A program made the position numbers and the translations under genes. This document shows positions 7,798 through 9,710 of a stretch of DNA of 9,710 nt, piece by piece; the first letter of the stretch is position 1, and each line of letters starts with the position of its first letter. Below the pieces are notes generated by a model. That model had not been told where the DNA came from. It worked only from the letters and a program-made list of their open reading frames with translations, and searched no databases. This DNA is from an uncultured Odoribacter sp. (GTDB lineage: Bacteria; Bacteroidota; Bacteroidia; Bacteroidales; Marinifilaceae): the NCBI GenBank assembly GCA_900544025.1, contig UQTM01000101.1:1-9710 (forward strand), in the 5' to 3' direction.

Positions 7798-9297
7798 TCA
7801 ATGTTTGTTGTTTTTGAAAAAACGATTTATATAAGGGATTTCCCGCAAAGGTAAATCGGTTTTAACCAGGTAAATTGCATATATAATCAACAATACGGTT
7901 CTGAATCCCAGGCGCAAGGCAAGATGGTCTATTTTTACCCAGGCGGCGATTCCGTAGAGGATCAGCGCCAGCCCGACATATTTCCCGATGCCTTTCAGGT
8001 CGTAGCGGATGGGGTAATAACGTTGTCCGAAAAGCCAGGAAAGGAACATCATCACAAAATAACAGGCGAAAGCCGCCCAGGCACTGGCTACATAGCCGTA
8101 GCGCGGCACGAGGCACACATTCATCGTAACGATGATGGCCAGGCCGACGAGCGAGAAATATACACCCCATTGTGTCCGGTCGGTTAATTTGTACCACAGC
8201 GACAAATTGAAGAATACCCCGGAGAAAAGGTCGGCGAGCATAACGATGGGAACGATGTTCAAGCCTGCAAAGTAATCCGGATTGACGAAATACCGGATAA
8301 TGTCGAGATAGAACATCACGGCTAAAAATATCAGCAGATCGACAATGATAAAGAATTTCATGGCCAGGGCATAGGTCGTCCGCTTATCTTCGCCTTTACT
8401 GCGGGCAAAGATAAAAGGATCGTAAGCGTATCGGAACGCCTGAGTAAACATGACCATCACGACCGCGATCTTGGTATTGGCTCCATAGATGCCTAATTGT
8501 CCCATAGCATATTCGTGGTCGTCGAACAGGAACGGATAGATCAGCTTGTCGAGGTGCTGGTTCATCATTCCTGCCAGTCCCAGGATCAGTAAGGGAAAAG
8601 AATAGCGCAGGATTTCTTTCAGCAGGCTGTAACGAAACTGCCAGCGTATTTTTATGATTTCGGGGGTTAAGGTCAAGAGCTGGATGAAAGAAGACAGAAC
8701 GTTGGACACTAAGATATATCCGACCCCGTAATCGGGGATGTAGAACCAGGAAATCCAGTCGGGATGCGATTGGTGGATTACCGGGCAAACGACCAGAAAA
8801 AACAGGTTAAAGCCTATATTCAGGGCAATATTCAATAGTTTGAGAAAGGCAAAGCGTAACGGGCGCTTCTGATAGCGCAGATAGGCAAAAGGCAAAGTGG
8901 CCAGGACATCCAGGCTGATAATCAGAATCAGCATCAGGACATATTCGGGATGCTGCGCCGCTTCCAGTAAATTAGCGATAGGATTTAGAAAGAGAATGGC
9001 TAAGGTCGTAAACAGCAACGTGGTCGTTCCGATCGAGGCCATACAGGTGGAATATACTGTCTGTGGCTCACCTTTGTCTATGTCGTTGGCAAAACGGAAG
9101 AAACCGGTTTCCATCCCATAGGTCAATAGTACCAGCATTAAAGCCGTCAGGGCATAAAATTGAGTGAAAATACCGTATTGGTCTGTGACCAGCACATAAG
9201 TATAGAGAGGAGTCAGGCACCAGTTCAGGAATTTTCCCACGATGCTGCTCATGCCGTAAATTGCCGTATCCTTGGCTAAGCTTTTAATTCCAGCCAT
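7798..9297 (-). CDS. Oligosaccharide flippase (Wzx/MOP superfamily)
   Basis: A 499-residue polytopic inner-membrane protein of the polysaccharide biosynthesis/MOP exporter type, expected to flip an undecaprenyl-linked glycan to the periplasmic face for LPS, capsule or other surface polymer assembly. The family N-terminus 'MAGIKSLAKDTAIYGMSSI' begins at the chosen ATG. About 12-14 hydrophobic helices cover the chain. Conserved-looking features are 'YGMETGFFRFA' at 60-70, 'RYSFPLLILGLAG' at 231-243, 'FRYAYDPFIFARS' at 288-300 and 'VPRYGYVASAWA' at 397-408. An upstream in-frame ATG at 9432 would add 45 residues but is rejected: the promoter box (9348-9355) lies inside that extension and its ATG sits against the pruA terminator. 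No sugar genes adjoin it, so the glycan cannot be named. It is the first gene of the probable four-gene operon. Confidence 0.88.
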   Translation of the reverse strand: MAGIKSLAKDTAIYGMSSIVGKFLNWCLTPLYTYVLVTDQYGIFTQFYALTALMLVLLTYGMETGFFRFANDIDKGEPQTVYSTCMASIGTTTLLFTTLAILFLNPIANLLEAAQHPEYVLMLILIISLDVLATLPFAYLRYQKRPLRFAFLKLLNIALNIGFNLFFLVVCPVIHQSHPDWISWFYIPDYGVGYILVSNVLSSFIQLLTLTPEIIKIRWQFRYSLLKEILRYSFPLLILGLAGMMNQHLDKLIYPFLFDDHEYAMGQLGIYGANTKIAVVMVMFTQAFRYAYDPFIFARSKGEDKRTTYALAMKFFIIVDLLIFLAVMFYLDIIRYFVNPDYFAGLNIVPIVMLADLFSGVFFNLSLWYKLTDRTQWGVYFSLVGLAIIVTMNVCLVPRYGYVASAWAAFACYFVMMFLSWLFGQRYYPIRYDLKGIGKYVGLALILYGIAAWVKIDHLALRLGFRTVLLIIYAIYLVKTDLPLREIPYINRFFKNNKH

Positions 9298-9347
9298 ATC
9301 GTAAAATAAGTATGATTTGAAAAAGGGAACGCCCTTATTTAATCTCA

Positions 9348-9355
9348 CAAAGATA
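9348..9355 (-). promoter_or_regulatory. Bacteroidota -7 promoter box for the flippase operon
   Basis: On the minus strand this reads TATCTTTG, a full match to the Bacteroidota sigma-ABfr -7 consensus TAnnTTTG. The expected -33 TTTG is not clear; the spacing falls on AT-rich TATTT (9374-9378). Transcription would begin near 9340, leaving a leader of about 40 nt before the ATG at 9297. The position between the pruA terminator and the first operon gene supports the call. Confidence 0.6.
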
Positions 9356-9432
9356 TAAGGAAAAGTAGTATTTAAATATTTTTTTGTTTCAAATTCTGCC
9401 CGGATGTTCAACAACATAAAAATTTGTTGCAT

Positions 9433-9474
9433 AAAAATACCCGCAAAAGATCACAGGGCTGTTTCCTTTGCGGG
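9433..9474 (-). terminator. Intrinsic terminator after pruA
   Basis: On the minus strand an 11-bp stem with one G-U pair (9464-9474 with 9440-9450, outer part CCCGCAAA/TTTGCGGG) closes a 13-nt loop that can itself pair ACAG with CTGT. It is followed by TATTTTTAT (T run at 9433-9437). It sits 31 nt past the pruA stop. The + strand side lacks a T tract, so it looks one-directional. Confidence 0.82.
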
Positions 9475-9505
9475 CAAGGTTTATATCGTTACGTAAACGA
9501 TCGTG

Positions 9506-9710
9506 TTATTCTTCCCGGAAATTGGGATACATATAGTCGGTTGCCGGGATAAAGGTTTCTTTGATACATTGCGGAGAAACCCACCGGAGCAGGTTGAAAA
9601 CCGATCCTGCCTTATCGTTTGTGCCGGAAGCACGTCCTCCGCCGAAGGGTTGCTGATCGACAACGGCTCCCCCCGGGTTTTTGTTTTTGTTAGAAATTCC
9701 ATGCCGATGT
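9506..9710 (-). CDS. pruA: Delta-1-pyrroline-5-carboxylate dehydrogenase (ALDH4 type), C-terminal part
   Basis: The last 67 codons and stop of a gene that runs off the right edge of the window. The enzyme oxidises L-glutamate gamma-semialdehyde to glutamate with NAD+, the second step of proline breakdown, in the cytoplasm. The visible part has the near-invariant ALDH4 tail: 'GAVVDQQPFGGGRASGTNDKAGS', given here as residues 14-36 of the fragment with key motif QQPFGG and SGTNDKAG, then 'LLRWVSPQCIKETFIP' and a 'YMYPNF' ending. This resembles the human ALDH4A1 and Bacteroidota enzymes more than the PutA fusion type. The segment before it (fragment residues 5-11, ISNKNKN) differs from the usual NFYINDK. 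Catalytic Cys and Glu lie outside the window. A terminator follows, so pruA is transcribed separately from the flippase operon. Confidence 0.92.
   Translation of the reverse strand, partial: HRHGISNKNKNPGGAVVDQQPFGGGRASGTNDKAGSVFNLLRWVSPQCIKETFIPATDYMYPNFREE

Noticed and set aside
7453..7854. A 133-codon + strand reading frame across the flippase/DUF389 junction
   Set aside because: It lies antisense to two well-supported membrane genes, has no recognisable domain, and its composition is what a mirror frame of hydrophobic helices would give.
9415..9438. Two copies of CATAAAAAT 15 bases apart upstream of the flippase
   Set aside because: The copies are short and AT-rich, one is part of the terminator T tract, and they lie upstream of the likely promoter without a clear role.
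9481..9702. A 73-codon minus-strand frame starting with MEFLTKTKTRG
   Set aside because: It overlaps the pruA tail in a different frame; the pruA frame has the unmistakable QQPFGG and SGTNDKAG motifs.

Overview
The window looks like chromosomal DNA from a gut-type Bacteroidota, most likely order Bacteroidales. The evidence is a secreted 6-bladed beta-propeller protein of the kind common in Bacteroidales, a GH84 O-GlcNAcase-like enzyme, a PA14-containing GH3, the eukaryote-like (ALDH4-type) proline-degradation dehydrogenase, no clear Shine-Dalgarno sequences before the starts, and a Bacteroidota-type -7 promoter box (TATCTTTG). I cannot place it to genus. All calls come from reading the sequence and recalling families; no searches were run.

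Layout. On the + strand at the left is one complete gene (35-1219) for a putative lipoprotein with a 6-bladed beta-propeller. It converges on a four-gene minus-strand block, and a strong symmetrical hairpin terminator (1243-1274) separates the two. In transcription order (right to left) the block is a 14-TM oligosaccharide flippase (9297-7798), a DUF389 membrane protein (7793-6426), a secreted GH3 beta-glycosidase (6414-3847) and a secreted GH84 beta-N-acetylglucosaminidase (3822-1300). Gaps are 4, 11 and 24 nt and no internal terminator was seen, so one transcript is likely. It would start at a promoter near 9348-9355, just downstream of the terminator (9433-9474) of the preceding gene. That gene is pruA (delta-1-pyrroline-5-carboxylate dehydrogenase), of which only the last 67 codons lie in the window (9506-9710).

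How the genes may work together. The two glycosidases have export signals and intact catalytic motifs and would remove beta-linked glucose-type and GlcNAc-type residues from glycans in the periplasm or outside the cell. The flippase moves a lipid-linked oligosaccharide across the inner membrane. DUF389 has no established function; here it has seven predicted TM segments and a roughly 200-residue C-terminal domain predicted to be periplasmic. No SusC/SusD, sulfatase, sensor or ECF/anti-sigma pair lies in the window, so this is not a recognisable polysaccharide-utilisation locus. The link between envelope genes and glycosidases may be functional or may only reflect close packing.

No RNA genes, insertion sequences, CRISPR arrays or long repeats were seen. 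I found no clearly new system. The points most worth checking are the mixed flippase/DUF389/GH3/GH84 operon, the DUF389 C-terminal domain, the corrected flippase start, and an odd stretch at the window edge in pruA.
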